From contig JBAXYB010000035.1 in the NCBI GenBank assembly GCA_037127585.1, positions 1 to 26,800 of the forward strand: DNA of 26,800 bases, in the 5' to 3' direction. Below the pieces are notes generated by a model. It did not search any database and had not been told where the DNA came from. It saw nothing but the letters and a program-made list of their open reading frames with translations. Source of the DNA: CAINDI01 sp037127585. GTDB taxonomy: Bacteria > Verrucomicrobiota > Verrucomicrobiia > Palsa-1439. This document shows, piece after piece, positions 14,978 to 22,480 of the stretch (position 1 is its first letter; each line of letters starts with the position of its first letter). The translations under genes and the position numbers were made by a program.

Positions 14978-15898
14978 TCACGCGTGAGTGTGCGCGTTCA
15001 AGTGTTCCCGGCAATACTCCGCCCCGGTAGAACACTCCTCGCACACCCGGAAATCCATCGTCGGCAACTCCACTTCCGTCACTCCACACGACGCGCACTG
15101 ATGAAACGCAGCCGTTGCCGCCCCCCTCGAAGTCTCCTTCACCGCCTGCCGGAACACACGCTGCCGCCGACCACGCTTGAGCCGTTCCCGGATCGAGAAC
15201 TGGTACTCGCCCCGCGCTTCCATAGCGACGATTTGCTGTTCATTCAAACACTGCATGAAGATGAAGACCGGAAACACCAGCAGCCAGTAATCCTGCCGGT
15301 ACAGCGCGTACACCGCCCCCAGCACCGCCATGACCCGGCTGACGTTGATCGCGATGGCGGTCGCTTTCTCCGCGCTCAACCAATGCCAGAGCGTGTCGCG
15401 CAAGATCCGGCCGCCGTCCATCGGAAACGCCGGGATCAAGTTAAAGATCAGCAAGAATTTATTTAGCGTCGCCAGTGCGCCAATATAGATCACGACCATT
15501 TGCTGGCCCTGCCCCATGAGATAGACCGGCCCCCACGCGAGTTGCAACAAAGCGCCTAGCCCCGTCAATGCACCCCACAACACCAACGTCACAAACGGCC
15601 CCGCCACCGTCGTGATCAAGTGCGCCGTCGGATGAAACGCCGGCCGCACAAACGCCAATCCACCAAGCGGCCACAGCAAAATATCGTTCGCCTCCCCATC
15701 GCACCACCGCGCCGCCAGCGCGTGACCAAACTCATGGAGCAAGATGCAAAGATACAAGCCGAGGATATACGCGAGGCCAAACGCGAAGTTGCCGAACTGC
15801 ATCACCCGGTAGTACGCAAACAACAGAAACGTGAAATGCAGCCGGACATTGATTCCGAAATACCGGCCGAGGGGGATACCGTAACTGAAGAAGTCCAT
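14978..15898 (-). CDS. Site-2-protease-family (M50) membrane metalloprotease with C-terminal zinc ribbon
   Basis: The 306-residue membrane protein has the M50 zinc motif HEFGH (55-59) in a hydrophobic helix and the third-ligand motif NLIPAFPMDGGR (153-164), with several other membrane segments up to about residue 215. No PDZ or CBS domain is present. The compact topology resembles the SpoIVFB/Rip3-like group, which cuts membrane-bound substrates inside the bilayer. After a basic linker (RERLKRGRRQRVFRQ) the last 40 residues carry CASC, CEEC and CREH, a likely cytosolic zinc-ribbon. It is the last gene of the run from the epimerase, 15 bases after the preceding stop. The substrate is unknown; the two genes just upstream are candidates for partners. 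Confidence 0.85.
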   Translation of the reverse strand: MDFFSYGIPLGRYFGINVRLHFTFLLFAYYRVMQFGNFAFGLAYILGLYLCILLHEFGHALAARWCDGEANDILLWPLGGLAFVRPAFHPTAHLITTVAGPFVTLVLWGALTGLGALLQLAWGPVYLMGQGQQMVVIYIGALATLNKFLLIFNLIPAFPMDGGRILRDTLWHWLSAEKATAIAINVSRVMAVLGAVYALYRQDYWLLVFPVFIFMQCLNEQQIVAMEARGEYQFSIRERLKRGRRQRVFRQAVKETSRGAATAAFHQCASCGVTEVELPTMDFRVCEECSTGAEYCREHLNAHTHA

Positions 15899-15913
15899 GC
15901 CCAGAAAACCCGG

Positions 15914-16774
15914 TCACCAATGATTCTGGCCGAGCGTCCGCAAAGCGCGGCGCGGAATGTCTTTCAACTCTTCCATCTTCAAAATCGATTGCCGGACAAT
16001 CCGGTCAAACCGCGCTGGCGTCAGCAAGTCCGGCCGGCGTTGGGCCCGGCGAATCGCCAGCTCCATCCGCCGCGAATAACTCGCCAACTCTCGCGTCACC
16101 CGCTGCGTCGTCTGATGCAGTAATTTCAGCCGCTCGAAACTCAACACCGCCCGCGCCCGGCCGTTCAACACCGCATCCAGATCATCCGCCACCTCATCAA
16201 TCGTCGCAGCATCCACCGAGAAGAACCCCAGGCACCGTTGCGCGTCCGTCGCCCGCGACCGGATTTCGCGGCTCAGAAACAACGCCCCCGGTCGTCCCTC
16301 CTTCAACGCCACCCGGTAACCCGCCAGCACCCCGCCGTTGGTATTGACCACTTCGATGCCCCCACCCTTCGCGGCAAACCGTTCCGGCGTGCCGACAGCC
16401 AACACCCGTAAGGATTCCACCCGACCGGCCACGTGCTCAAACCGGCGCCGCTGCGCCTGAAACTCCCCAAACGCCGAACACGATACCGTCACGCGCCCTT
16501 TGCCATGCCGCGTCGCCCAATCGAGCACGGCCTCGCGGAAAGCGCAGGCGGTAAACTCATCGAAAAGGTAAAACGTATCCGGCAGCAGTTCGTTCAACTT
16601 CACCCGCACCGGCCGTCCATGCTCCGCCGTGAACGCCTCTTGTACGGTCCGCTGCCCCGCCGGCACGCGCCGTTGCGCCTCGCGGAGAATTTCGCGAATA
16701 AAATTGGTGGGTGACCGATTCACGTTCGTCTCGCTGGCTTTTTGTAGCCGATTTCGCAGCGTCCTGAAAGCCAA
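15914..16774 (-). CDS. Unknown cytosolic protein, possibly a DICT-like sensory domain
   Basis: The 286-residue soluble protein has no signal peptide. The central part (about 75-205) includes an alpha/beta segment with GALFLSREIRSR, then CLGFFSVDAATIDEVADDL. A late strand carrying an acidic-Arg motif followed by a GFxSxD segment recalls DICT domains, which are found with diguanylate cyclases and two-component proteins. The similarity is from memory and is weak. The N-terminus (FRTLRNRLQKASETNVNRSP) and C-terminus (RRAQRRPDLLTPARFDRIV) are basic and helical. It starts 12 bases after the stop of the duplicated membrane-anchored protein and ends 15 bases before the membrane protease, so the three are probably co-transcribed. 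Reality of the gene is well supported; the function is open. Confidence 0.75.
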   Translation of the reverse strand: MAFRTLRNRLQKASETNVNRSPTNFIREILREAQRRVPAGQRTVQEAFTAEHGRPVRVKLNELLPDTFYLFDEFTACAFREAVLDWATRHGKGRVTVSCSAFGEFQAQRRRFEHVAGRVESLRVLAVGTPERFAAKGGGIEVVNTNGGVLAGYRVALKEGRPGALFLSREIRSRATDAQRCLGFFSVDAATIDEVADDLDAVLNGRARAVLSFERLKLLHQTTQRVTRELASYSRRMELAIRRAQRRPDLLTPARFDRIVRQSILKMEELKDIPRRALRTLGQNHW

Positions 16775-16786
16775 ATATAAAACCGG

Positions 16787-17698
16787 CTACTGACCAAAGG
16801 TCAAAGGCTGATCGCCGTCCAACAAGTAGAAGCGCCATTCCAGTTTGCGTTTCTCGGCCTCGGCGCGCGCCGCTCGCAACACCTCGACGCTATCGTCGCG
16901 GACCAGGAACTGCACGTATTGCCAGCGGGGCGCGAGCGGGGCAAGCCGGGTTTGAAACTGGCTCGCGCTCTCCGCAATTTTCTGCGCCCCTTCGCCCGTC
17001 ACACCGGGACGCAACTGCAACAAAACTTTGCCCAACAGAAATGCCGGCCCATCGATCGTGTAGAACTCACTGCCAAACGTGACTTCGCGCAGCCGGCGCT
17101 CCATCAAGTCCACATCGTCCCGCTTCGACAGTGGCCGGTACGGTTGGATAAACGCCGTGACCTTCCCGCAAATCTCATCCTTGGCGACATAGAACACTGT
17201 GTTCGACCGGCACTCGAAGTACACCGGCCGCTGATCAACGGGACGCAACATCGCCCCCGCGACAAACCCCGGTGCCTTCACCGCCTCGAGGACAGGCGTC
17301 GCCGCGTCCACCAACTCCAACCCCACCTCGATCCGCCGGAGCGCCAGCGCCCGGTGCAACGCCCCAAACGTGCGCGCCGAACCCGGTCGCTGGATCACCA
17401 CGAGACATCGTTTCTCCCCGTCCGCCTCCAACTCATCGAACAGCGGACGCAAATCATGGTCGGGACGATTCAGCTGATCGAAAGCGATCTTCGTTTCGCC
17501 CGGCCAGATCGTTACGCCATCCGCGCCGCACTCCAGATAGGTGGGCTTCTTCTCGTAACGCAAATGAGCGTGGCGAACTGACTCCGGTAAGCTCGTGAAC
17601 AATTCCGTCGATCCCGCCCAACTGGCGGCAACACCCCCCAGCAACCCAACCACAACCCCGATCCGGATTGCTCCCACCAAGCTAAATCTCTTTCCCAA
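16787..17698 (-). CDS. Membrane-anchored protein with two tandem copies of an unknown module
   Basis: The 303-residue protein has one N-terminal hydrophobic segment (about 8-28: VGAIRIGVVVGLLGGVAASW), a signal anchor or signal peptide, and an otherwise soluble, presumably periplasmic body. The body appears duplicated: KPTYLECGADGVTIWPGE (51-68) corresponds to RPVYFECRSNTVFYVAKDE (157-175), and each is followed by a beta-alpha unit (CLVVIQRPGSARTFGALHRA near 98-117; YVQFLVRDDSVEVLRAARAE near the C-terminus). The second unit resembles the ExbD-like periplasmic fold in strand-helix order, a loose inference. The gene starts 17 bases inside the 3' end of the DAHP synthase gene, which implies coupled translation. 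Proteins of this style are common in PVC genomes, but I cannot name the family. Confidence 0.75.
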   Translation of the reverse strand: MGKRFSLVGAIRIGVVVGLLGGVAASWAGSTELFTSLPESVRHAHLRYEKKPTYLECGADGVTIWPGETKIAFDQLNRPDHDLRPLFDELEADGEKRCLVVIQRPGSARTFGALHRALALRRIEVGLELVDAATPVLEAVKAPGFVAGAMLRPVDQRPVYFECRSNTVFYVAKDEICGKVTAFIQPYRPLSKRDDVDLMERRLREVTFGSEFYTIDGPAFLLGKVLLQLRPGVTGEGAQKIAESASQFQTRLAPLAPRWQYVQFLVRDDSVEVLRAARAEAEKRKLEWRFYLLDGDQPLTFGQ

Positions 17699-18698
17699 TC
17701 GCCGCCGCCACAGCGCGCATCTGCTTCACAATCTGCGCAAACTGCTCCGGCAACATCGCCTGCTCGCCATCGCTCAACGCCTCCTCGGGATCGTTGTGGA
17801 CTTCGATCATGATGCCATCAGCACCGGCCGCGACTGACGCCAATGCCATCGTCGGAATCAAATCCCGATGACCGGCGCCATGCGTCGGGTCGACGATGAC
17901 CGGCAAGTGCGTCTCCTTCTTCAACGCCGGTACCGCCGAAAGATCCAGCGTGTTGCGCGTGTACGTCTCGAACGTGCGGATGCCGCGCTCGCAAAGCATC
18001 ACGTCCATGTTGCCTTCGCTGAGAATGTATTCAGCGGATAGCAAAACATCCTTGATCGTCGCCGCCATCCCGCGCTTGAGCATCACCGGCTTCGGGCACC
18101 GGCCGACTTCCTTGAGCAATGAAAAGTTCTGCATGTTGCGCGCGCCAATCTGGACGATATCCGCGTACTGGCACACCACCTCGACATCCTTCGTGTCCAT
18201 CAATTCCGTGATCACCGGCAACCCCGTCGCCTTACCGGCTTCGGCCAGCAATTTTAAACCCTCGACGCCCAATCCCTGAAACGTGTACGGCGAAGTCCGC
18301 GGCTTGAACGCCCCACCGCGTAAAATGGTCGCCCCCGCCTTTTTCACAATGCCGGCAATCGCCGTGATCTGCTCCCGGCTCTCGACGGAACAAGGCCCGC
18401 TCATCAACACAATCTTCTTCGCATCGCCAATCTTCACCCCGCCGACGTCGATCACGGTTCGTTTGTGAGTGAAATCAATGCTCGTCAACTTGTACGGCTT
18501 CATCACCGCGGTCACCGACGACACGCCCGGAAACGCGCCGAGCGGTTTCTCCCGAATCACGTCTTCCGGCCCGATGACGCCGATAATGGTTCGCTCGACG
18601 CCCCGGCTGATGTGCGTCTTAAGCCCCCAATTCCGAATCGCTTCTTCGATGTGAGCAATCTGTTGTTCCGTCGCTTCTGGTTTACAAATAATGATCAT
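17682..18698 (-). CDS. aroF: 3-deoxy-7-phosphoheptulonate (DAHP) synthase, type I-beta with N-terminal regulatory domain
   Basis: The enzyme condenses PEP with erythrose-4-phosphate, the entry step of the shikimate pathway. The 338 residues match the Thermotoga-type I-beta enzyme in length and layout. A ferredoxin-like domain at about 1-70 (MIIICKPEATEQQIAHIEEA onward) is known in that enzyme to carry tyrosine feedback inhibition. A catalytic barrel follows with GPCSVES (101-107), GGAFKPRTSPY (128-138), IGARNMQNF, LCERGIRTFE and DPTHGAGH. Metal ligands (Cys of GPCS, the His, Glu and Asp of the later motifs) appear intact. I start at the ATG at 18698 because it gives the conserved MIIIC terminus and overlaps the hisC stop by ATGA. 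The symbol follows common usage; aroA or aroG is also used for this class. Confidence 0.95.
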   Translation of the reverse strand: MIIICKPEATEQQIAHIEEAIRNWGLKTHISRGVERTIIGVIGPEDVIREKPLGAFPGVSSVTAVMKPYKLTSIDFTHKRTVIDVGGVKIGDAKKIVLMSGPCSVESREQITAIAGIVKKAGATILRGGAFKPRTSPYTFQGLGVEGLKLLAEAGKATGLPVITELMDTKDVEVVCQYADIVQIGARNMQNFSLLKEVGRCPKPVMLKRGMAATIKDVLLSAEYILSEGNMDVMLCERGIRTFETYTRNTLDLSAVPALKKETHLPVIVDPTHGAGHRDLIPTMALASVAAGADGIMIEVHNDPEEALSDGEQAMLPEQFAQIVKQMRAVAAAIGKEI

Positions 18699-19777
18699 GA
18701 CAATTCTTCTTTCAACGCCTTGATAAATTTTTGATTCTCCGCCGGTAACCCCACCGTCACGCGCACCCATGCCGGCATCTTGTAAGCGCGCATCGGCCGC
18801 ACAATTACGCCGCGCTGCTGCAACCCGCGAAAGACTTTATCGCCGTCACCCACGTTGACCAGCATGAAGTTCGCGCAGCTCGGCACAAACTCCAGTTTCA
18901 ACCGGCCAAACTCCTTCTCAAAATACGCCAGCCCGCGCCGCGTCAGCACCTTCGTCTTCCGGATATGCCCGGTATCGTTCACTGCCGCCAACGCCCCGGC
19001 CAACGCGATCGAATTCACATTGAACGGCTGGCGGACCCGCTGAAACAACGCGATGCACTCCGGTTGCGCCACGCCATACCCAATCCGCAACCCGGCCAGC
19101 CCCACAATCTTCGAGAACGTCCGCAGCAACACCACCTGGTGTTTCCGCGCATACTCAATCGATGGCGGCGGGTCATCGAGAAACTCGATGTACGCCTCGT
19201 CGAGCACGCAAACCACATGCGCCGGCAAGCTCTTGATAAACGCCGTCAGCTCCGCATTCGCAACGCGTGTGCCGGTCGGGTTATTTGGATTCGCGACAAA
19301 CACCAACTTCGTCTTCGTCGTGATCGCCGCGCGCATCGCTTTCAGGTCGTGCGTGTGGTCGGCAAACGGCACTTCCACGCACCGCGCCTGAAACATCTTC
19401 GCCATGATCTTGTAAATGACAAATGCCCGGTCACCCGCGACAACTTCATCGCCCGGCGAGACGAACGTGTGGAACAAGAACTCGATGATCTCGTTCGAGC
19501 CGGTCCCGAGGATGATGTTCTCCATCGCGACGCCCAACTTCTTCGCCAAGGCTTGCCGGAGATAATACCCGCCGCCGTCCGGATAAAGGTGCGCCGTCGT
19601 CAACGCCTTCCGCATCGCCGCGAGTGCCTTCGGTGACGGCCCGAGCGCGTTTTCATTCGACGCGAGCTTGATGATGCCGGACGGCTTCAGTCCGAGTTCC
19701 CGCGCGACTTCCTCGATGGGCCGCCCCGGCTCATACACCGGCACGTCGCAAACATATTTGTTTACCGGAAAACTCAT
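18695..19777 (-). CDS. hisC: Histidinol-phosphate/aromatic aminotransferase
   Basis: This 360-residue fold-type I PLP enzyme has the HisC signatures: LASNENALGPSP (38-49), NPNNPTG (163-169), DEAYIEF (193-199), the PLP lysine in RTFSKIVGLAGLRIGYG (Lys223), and Arg231 for the substrate carboxylate. HisC converts imidazole acetol phosphate to histidinol phosphate, and broad-specificity members also transaminate phenylpyruvate and 4-hydroxyphenylpyruvate. No other histidine gene is in the window, and it is translationally coupled to DAHP synthase and near tyrA and pheA. An aromatic aminotransferase role is therefore likely, alone or in addition. It overlaps its neighbours by ATGA on both sides. 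Confidence 0.92.
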   Translation of the reverse strand: MSFPVNKYVCDVPVYEPGRPIEEVARELGLKPSGIIKLASNENALGPSPKALAAMRKALTTAHLYPDGGGYYLRQALAKKLGVAMENIILGTGSNEIIEFLFHTFVSPGDEVVAGDRAFVIYKIMAKMFQARCVEVPFADHTHDLKAMRAAITTKTKLVFVANPNNPTGTRVANAELTAFIKSLPAHVVCVLDEAYIEFLDDPPPSIEYARKHQVVLLRTFSKIVGLAGLRIGYGVAQPECIALFQRVRQPFNVNSIALAGALAAVNDTGHIRKTKVLTRRGLAYFEKEFGRLKLEFVPSCANFMLVNVGDGDKVFRGLQQRGVIVRPMRAYKMPAWVRVTVGLPAENQKFIKALKEELS

Positions 19778-20304
19778 GCGCCAAACTTCTCCGCGTAGTC
19801 CGGGAACTTGGCGAGGAAAACTTCCCGCAACCGATGCCGGTCATCGGGCTGGAGCATCGCAAAGGCAAGAACAACGTAGGCCAACGCCAAATCCGCCGCT
19901 TCCTTCTGCAGCAATTTCTCCAGCGCCTCCGGTTTCAGAAAGAGCATTCCTTTGACGTCGTCACAAGCGCGCGAAACCCGCTCCGCCAACTGCGGATTGG
20001 TGGCGGTCAGCCACTGCCAGATGGCGTTATCCAGATAGGTGGCCCGACTGGCCTGCAGCGCCTTGCGCGCGGCCGGCGTGTTGAACAAATTCAACAATAG
20101 CTCCCGGAGTTTCGCCGGATCAATGGCGAATGAAGTGGCCGGCTTCCCCGGCCAGCTGGCCTTCTTGCAGAAATTTTTGATGCCGTGCCGGAGACCTTCC
20201 TCGGAGTAAAACTCCATCAAGAGCTCCGGGTTGTTCAGCAACGGACACAACGGACCGTCGAGGTTAAATGGGTAATGTAGCGCGGACTGCAATGGTGTAT
20301 TCAT
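19774..20304 (-). CDS. Unknown cytosolic helical protein in the hisC operon
   Basis: The 176-residue product (from the ATG at 20304; a TTG ten codons earlier is less likely) is predicted mostly helical, without signal peptide or membrane segment. Recognisable stretches include PLCPLLNNPELLMEFYSEEG and the Leu/Ala-rich KEAADLALAYVVLAFAMLQP. The stop overlaps the hisC start by ATGA, so it is very probably a real gene expressed with hisC. A GCGGGA just upstream of the ATG is a weak ribosome-binding site. The 64-bp gap after the epimerase gene contains a small GC hairpin but no clear promoter. I do not recognise the family. Confidence 0.72.
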   Translation of the reverse strand: MNTPLQSALHYPFNLDGPLCPLLNNPELLMEFYSEEGLRHGIKNFCKKASWPGKPATSFAIDPAKLRELLLNLFNTPAARKALQASRATYLDNAIWQWLTATNPQLAERVSRACDDVKGMLFLKPEALEKLLQKEAADLALAYVVLAFAMLQPDDRHRLREVFLAKFPDYAEKFGA

Positions 20305-20368
20305 CAAGTCCCGCCACTCTGACAAACCCGGCAAGTCGGGTCAAACAGTAAAGCCACCCGAGGCGCAC

Positions 20369-21337
20369 TCATTGCGAATCACGCCAAGCGCCGATAATCT
20401 TGTCCGCCGTCGCGTCGAGTTTCGGGTTCAGGTTCTGGTCTTCGGGGTGAGCGCGCAACCAAGCCACCGCTTCGCGGATACCGACAGCAAATGGCTTCTT
20501 ACAGACGAATGCCGGTACGAATCGCTTGATCTTGGAGTTATCGAAAACGCCGGGTTCGACCTTGTCGCCTTTCAAACCGCCGGTCAGGTCGGGAAACTTT
20601 TCACATATGAAATCGACCGGGATCTTCTCGATCACCGGCTTCACACCCAACGCCGCGCCGATCTCGGCATAAATCTGATTCCACGTCAGCGCTTCGTCGG
20701 TGGTGATGTGAAAACATTCGCCGACCGCCTTCTCGTTGCCGACCAACCCGGCCAAGCCCACCGCGAAATCCTGAGCAGCAGTCAACGCCCACGGATTCTC
20801 GCCGTCGTTGAGGACGTACACCGGATCGCCCCTCTCCAGTCGCGCCGCGAACGAGTAGCCGGCGCTGCCGACAAGATTTGGAATCCACTTCTTCGAGTAC
20901 GTGTGCGACGGCCGCACGATTGTGACCGGAAACTTGCCGGCTCGTTCCCGCAACCACTCCTCGCACCGCAGTTTCTTCTGCGCGTAATCCGAGTAAACAT
21001 TTCCCACCGGCGTTTTCTCCGTGATCGGCAATTCCCGGTGCGGCTTCGCGTACACCGTCGCGGAACTGATGAAAATGTATTGGCGGATTTTTTCCGCGAA
21101 CACCGCGCAATCCACTTCGAGGTCCGGCAAGTCGTACCCAAGGAAGTTGATGACCACGTCGAAAGCCACCCCGCGCAACGCGTCCAGATTCCGCCGGTCC
21201 GCCATGAAGCTCCGGTAACCCGCCGGTACCGCCGCATTGCCCCGCGTGACGACGCCGATCTCATGCCCGCGCTCGTGCAGCAGTGCCGCACAATCCGTCG
21301 AGATATTCCCCGTGCCACCAATGAACAAAATCTTCAT
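20369..21337 (-). CDS. NAD-dependent epimerase/dehydratase family protein (extended SDR)
   Basis: The 322-residue protein has the Rossmann start MKILFIGGTGNIS (1-13), a strand ending in VVINFLGYD where the nucleotide-sugar SDRs keep a similar segment, FISSATVY (89-96) with the catalytic Ser/Thr, and YAQKK (118-122), the YxxxK pair. IVRPSHTYSKKW follows, as in isoflavone-reductase-like and CP41-like extended SDRs. The substrate is likely a nucleotide sugar or a related metabolite. The ATG at 21337 was chosen over the upstream in-frame start because it begins the Rossmann strand and follows a purine-rich stretch (GTGAAGAAG). It is the first gene of the minus-strand run that leads to hisC and DAHP synthase. 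A link to that pathway is not evident from sequence. Confidence 0.88.
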   Translation of the reverse strand: MKILFIGGTGNISTDCAALLHERGHEIGVVTRGNAAVPAGYRSFMADRRNLDALRGVAFDVVINFLGYDLPDLEVDCAVFAEKIRQYIFISSATVYAKPHRELPITEKTPVGNVYSDYAQKKLRCEEWLRERAGKFPVTIVRPSHTYSKKWIPNLVGSAGYSFAARLERGDPVYVLNDGENPWALTAAQDFAVGLAGLVGNEKAVGECFHITTDEALTWNQIYAEIGAALGVKPVIEKIPVDFICEKFPDLTGGLKGDKVEPGVFDNSKIKRFVPAFVCKKPFAVGIREAVAWLRAHPEDQNLNPKLDATADKIIGAWRDSQ

Positions 21338-21353
21338 CTTCTTCACGCCGCCG

Positions 21354-21382
21354 GTTATCACACTCGCCCATGCGCTTGGCAA
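21354..21382 (-). promoter_or_regulatory. Candidate promoter of the epimerase-hisC-aroF run
   Basis: On the minus strand there is TTGCCA (21382-21377), 17 bp, then GATAAC (21359-21354). The -10 is 16 bases from the epimerase ATG, leaving a leader of about ten bases. The region also underlies the upstream part of the divergent small ORF. Confidence 0.4.
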
Positions 21383-21407
21383 TCGCATTCGCCACAAAGG
21401 AATCCGC

Positions 21408-21524
21408 TTGCGCCCGCCGGGCCGTTACTGCATACACTGCGCGTACAAGGAGGATGAAGAACGGCGGTGTTCCGTTTGCTCACGGTTTGAGCGGATGAAT
21501 CGCGTCTACTTCATTCATTTATGA
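21408..21524 (+). CDS. Possible 38-residue zinc-ribbon-like small protein
   Basis: From a TTG at 21408 the frame encodes a 38-residue peptide with CIHC (8-11) and CSVC (21-24) separated by a charged stretch (AYKEDEERR), then an Arg-rich tail ending VYFIHL. CxxC-x9-CxxC is a typical structural zinc site. AAAGGA (21396-21401) is a strong ribosome-binding site six bases before the TTG. The stop overlaps the ATG of the carboxypeptidase gene in an ATGA, and that gene has no ribosome-binding site of its own. An ATG at 21324 in the same frame would give a longer form overlapping the epimerase start. The short length leaves a real chance that this is coincidence. Confidence 0.45.
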   Translation: MRPPGRYCIHCAYKEDEERRCSVCSRFERMNRVYFIHL

Positions 21525-22414
21525 AAAATCTGATTCGGACGTTTGTATTGGTCAGTCTTACCGCATCCACGCTGCTGGCCAAGACCGGCGAAGCTCCCGC
21601 GAAGAAAACTTCGATCGCGGCCAACCCGTACTTGGGCGCGATCGTCGTGGACGCCGCCACCGGTAAGATTCTCTTCGAGGACAAAGCCGACACCAAAGTC
21701 TATCCGGCCAGCACGCAGAAGTTGATGGACCTGCTCATCATTCTCGAACTGGTCGAACAGAGGAAACTCACTTTTCAAGACTCGGTCACTGTGAGCGCCA
21801 AAGCCTCGCACATCGGCGGGTCGCGCGTGTGGTTGGCCGAGAAGGAAGTCTTCCCGCTCGACGAAATGTTGTACGCGTTGATTGTGCAATCCGCCAATGA
21901 CGTTGCGACCGCGCTCGCGGAAAAAGTCGCCGGCTCGACCGACGCGTTTGTCGAACTGATGAACAAGCGCTCCAAAGAACTCGGCATGAACAACACAGTA
22001 TTTCATTCTGTCCACGGTCTACCACCGGGCGCGGGCCAGGAACATGATGTCACGACTCCCCGGGATTTCGCGTTGCTGTGCCGCGAGGTATTGAAACACA
22101 AGGACACCCTCCGGTACACCTCGACCCATGAACGTCCCTTTCGCCCCAACGATCCGAAGCACATGGTCATGATGCGTAACCACGATCATCTGCTGGGCAA
22201 TGTTGAAGGTGTGGATGGATTAAAGACCGGCTACTACACCGAAGCCGGTTACTCCATCGCCATCACCGCCGCCCGCAACGGCCAACGCGTCATCGCCATC
22301 GTGATGGGCAGCACCGACCGCAAGGTTCGCGACGCCAAGGCCGCCGAGCTGGTCGCCAAAGGTTTCCAAGCCCTACCGGCCAATACGGCTAAGGCGCCAA
22401 CTGCCGCGAAATAG
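21521..22414 (+). CDS. dacA: D-alanyl-D-alanine carboxypeptidase (S11 penicillin-binding protein)
   Basis: The enzyme trims the terminal D-Ala from peptidoglycan pentapeptides in the periplasm. The 297-residue protein has an N-terminal signal peptide (MKNLIRTFVLVSLTASTLLA) and the three active-site motifs: STQK (64-67; most relatives have S-M/L-T-K), SAN (124-126) and KTG (235-237) within LKTGYYTEAGYSI. GSRVWLAEKEVFPLDEMLYA is the typical segment before SAN. It ends soon after the catalytic domain and lacks the C-terminal PBP5 domain and amphipathic anchor, so it may be soluble or held by partners. Its ATG overlaps the stop of the small CxxC ORF. A clear ribosome-binding site is missing, which suggests coupled or leaderless translation. 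Confidence 0.93.
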   Translation: MKNLIRTFVLVSLTASTLLAKTGEAPAKKTSIAANPYLGAIVVDAATGKILFEDKADTKVYPASTQKLMDLLIILELVEQRKLTFQDSVTVSAKASHIGGSRVWLAEKEVFPLDEMLYALIVQSANDVATALAEKVAGSTDAFVELMNKRSKELGMNNTVFHSVHGLPPGAGQEHDVTTPRDFALLCREVLKHKDTLRYTSTHERPFRPNDPKHMVMMRNHDHLLGNVEGVDGLKTGYYTEAGYSIAITAARNGQRVIAIVMGSTDRKVRDAKAAELVAKGFQALPANTAKAPTAAK

Positions 22415-22449
22415 CTGGGCTGATGTGGTAGCCGGAACCCAACGAAACA

Positions 22450-22472
22450 GCCACGACGGAGCGTGGCCCTCC
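22450..22472 (-). repeat. REP-like hairpin headed by GGAG between dacA and pheA
   Basis: On the minus strand GGAG (22472-22469) is followed by G and a 6-bp stem GCCACG/CGTGGC around CTCCGT. It lies in the 66-bp gap between two convergent genes. It has no U-tract, but could impede both transcripts. Confidence 0.55.
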
Positions 22473-22480
22473 AGAAACTG

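Noticed and set aside
20310..20350. GC hairpin between the epimerase gene and the unknown gene at 19774 as a terminator
   Set aside because: Short stem, no U-run, and the genes continue on the same strand, so read-through is more likely.
20372..21457. Plus-strand open frame of 361 codons opposite the epimerase gene
   Set aside because: It covers a clear SDR gene in antisense, with Arg-rich composition and no recognisable motif.
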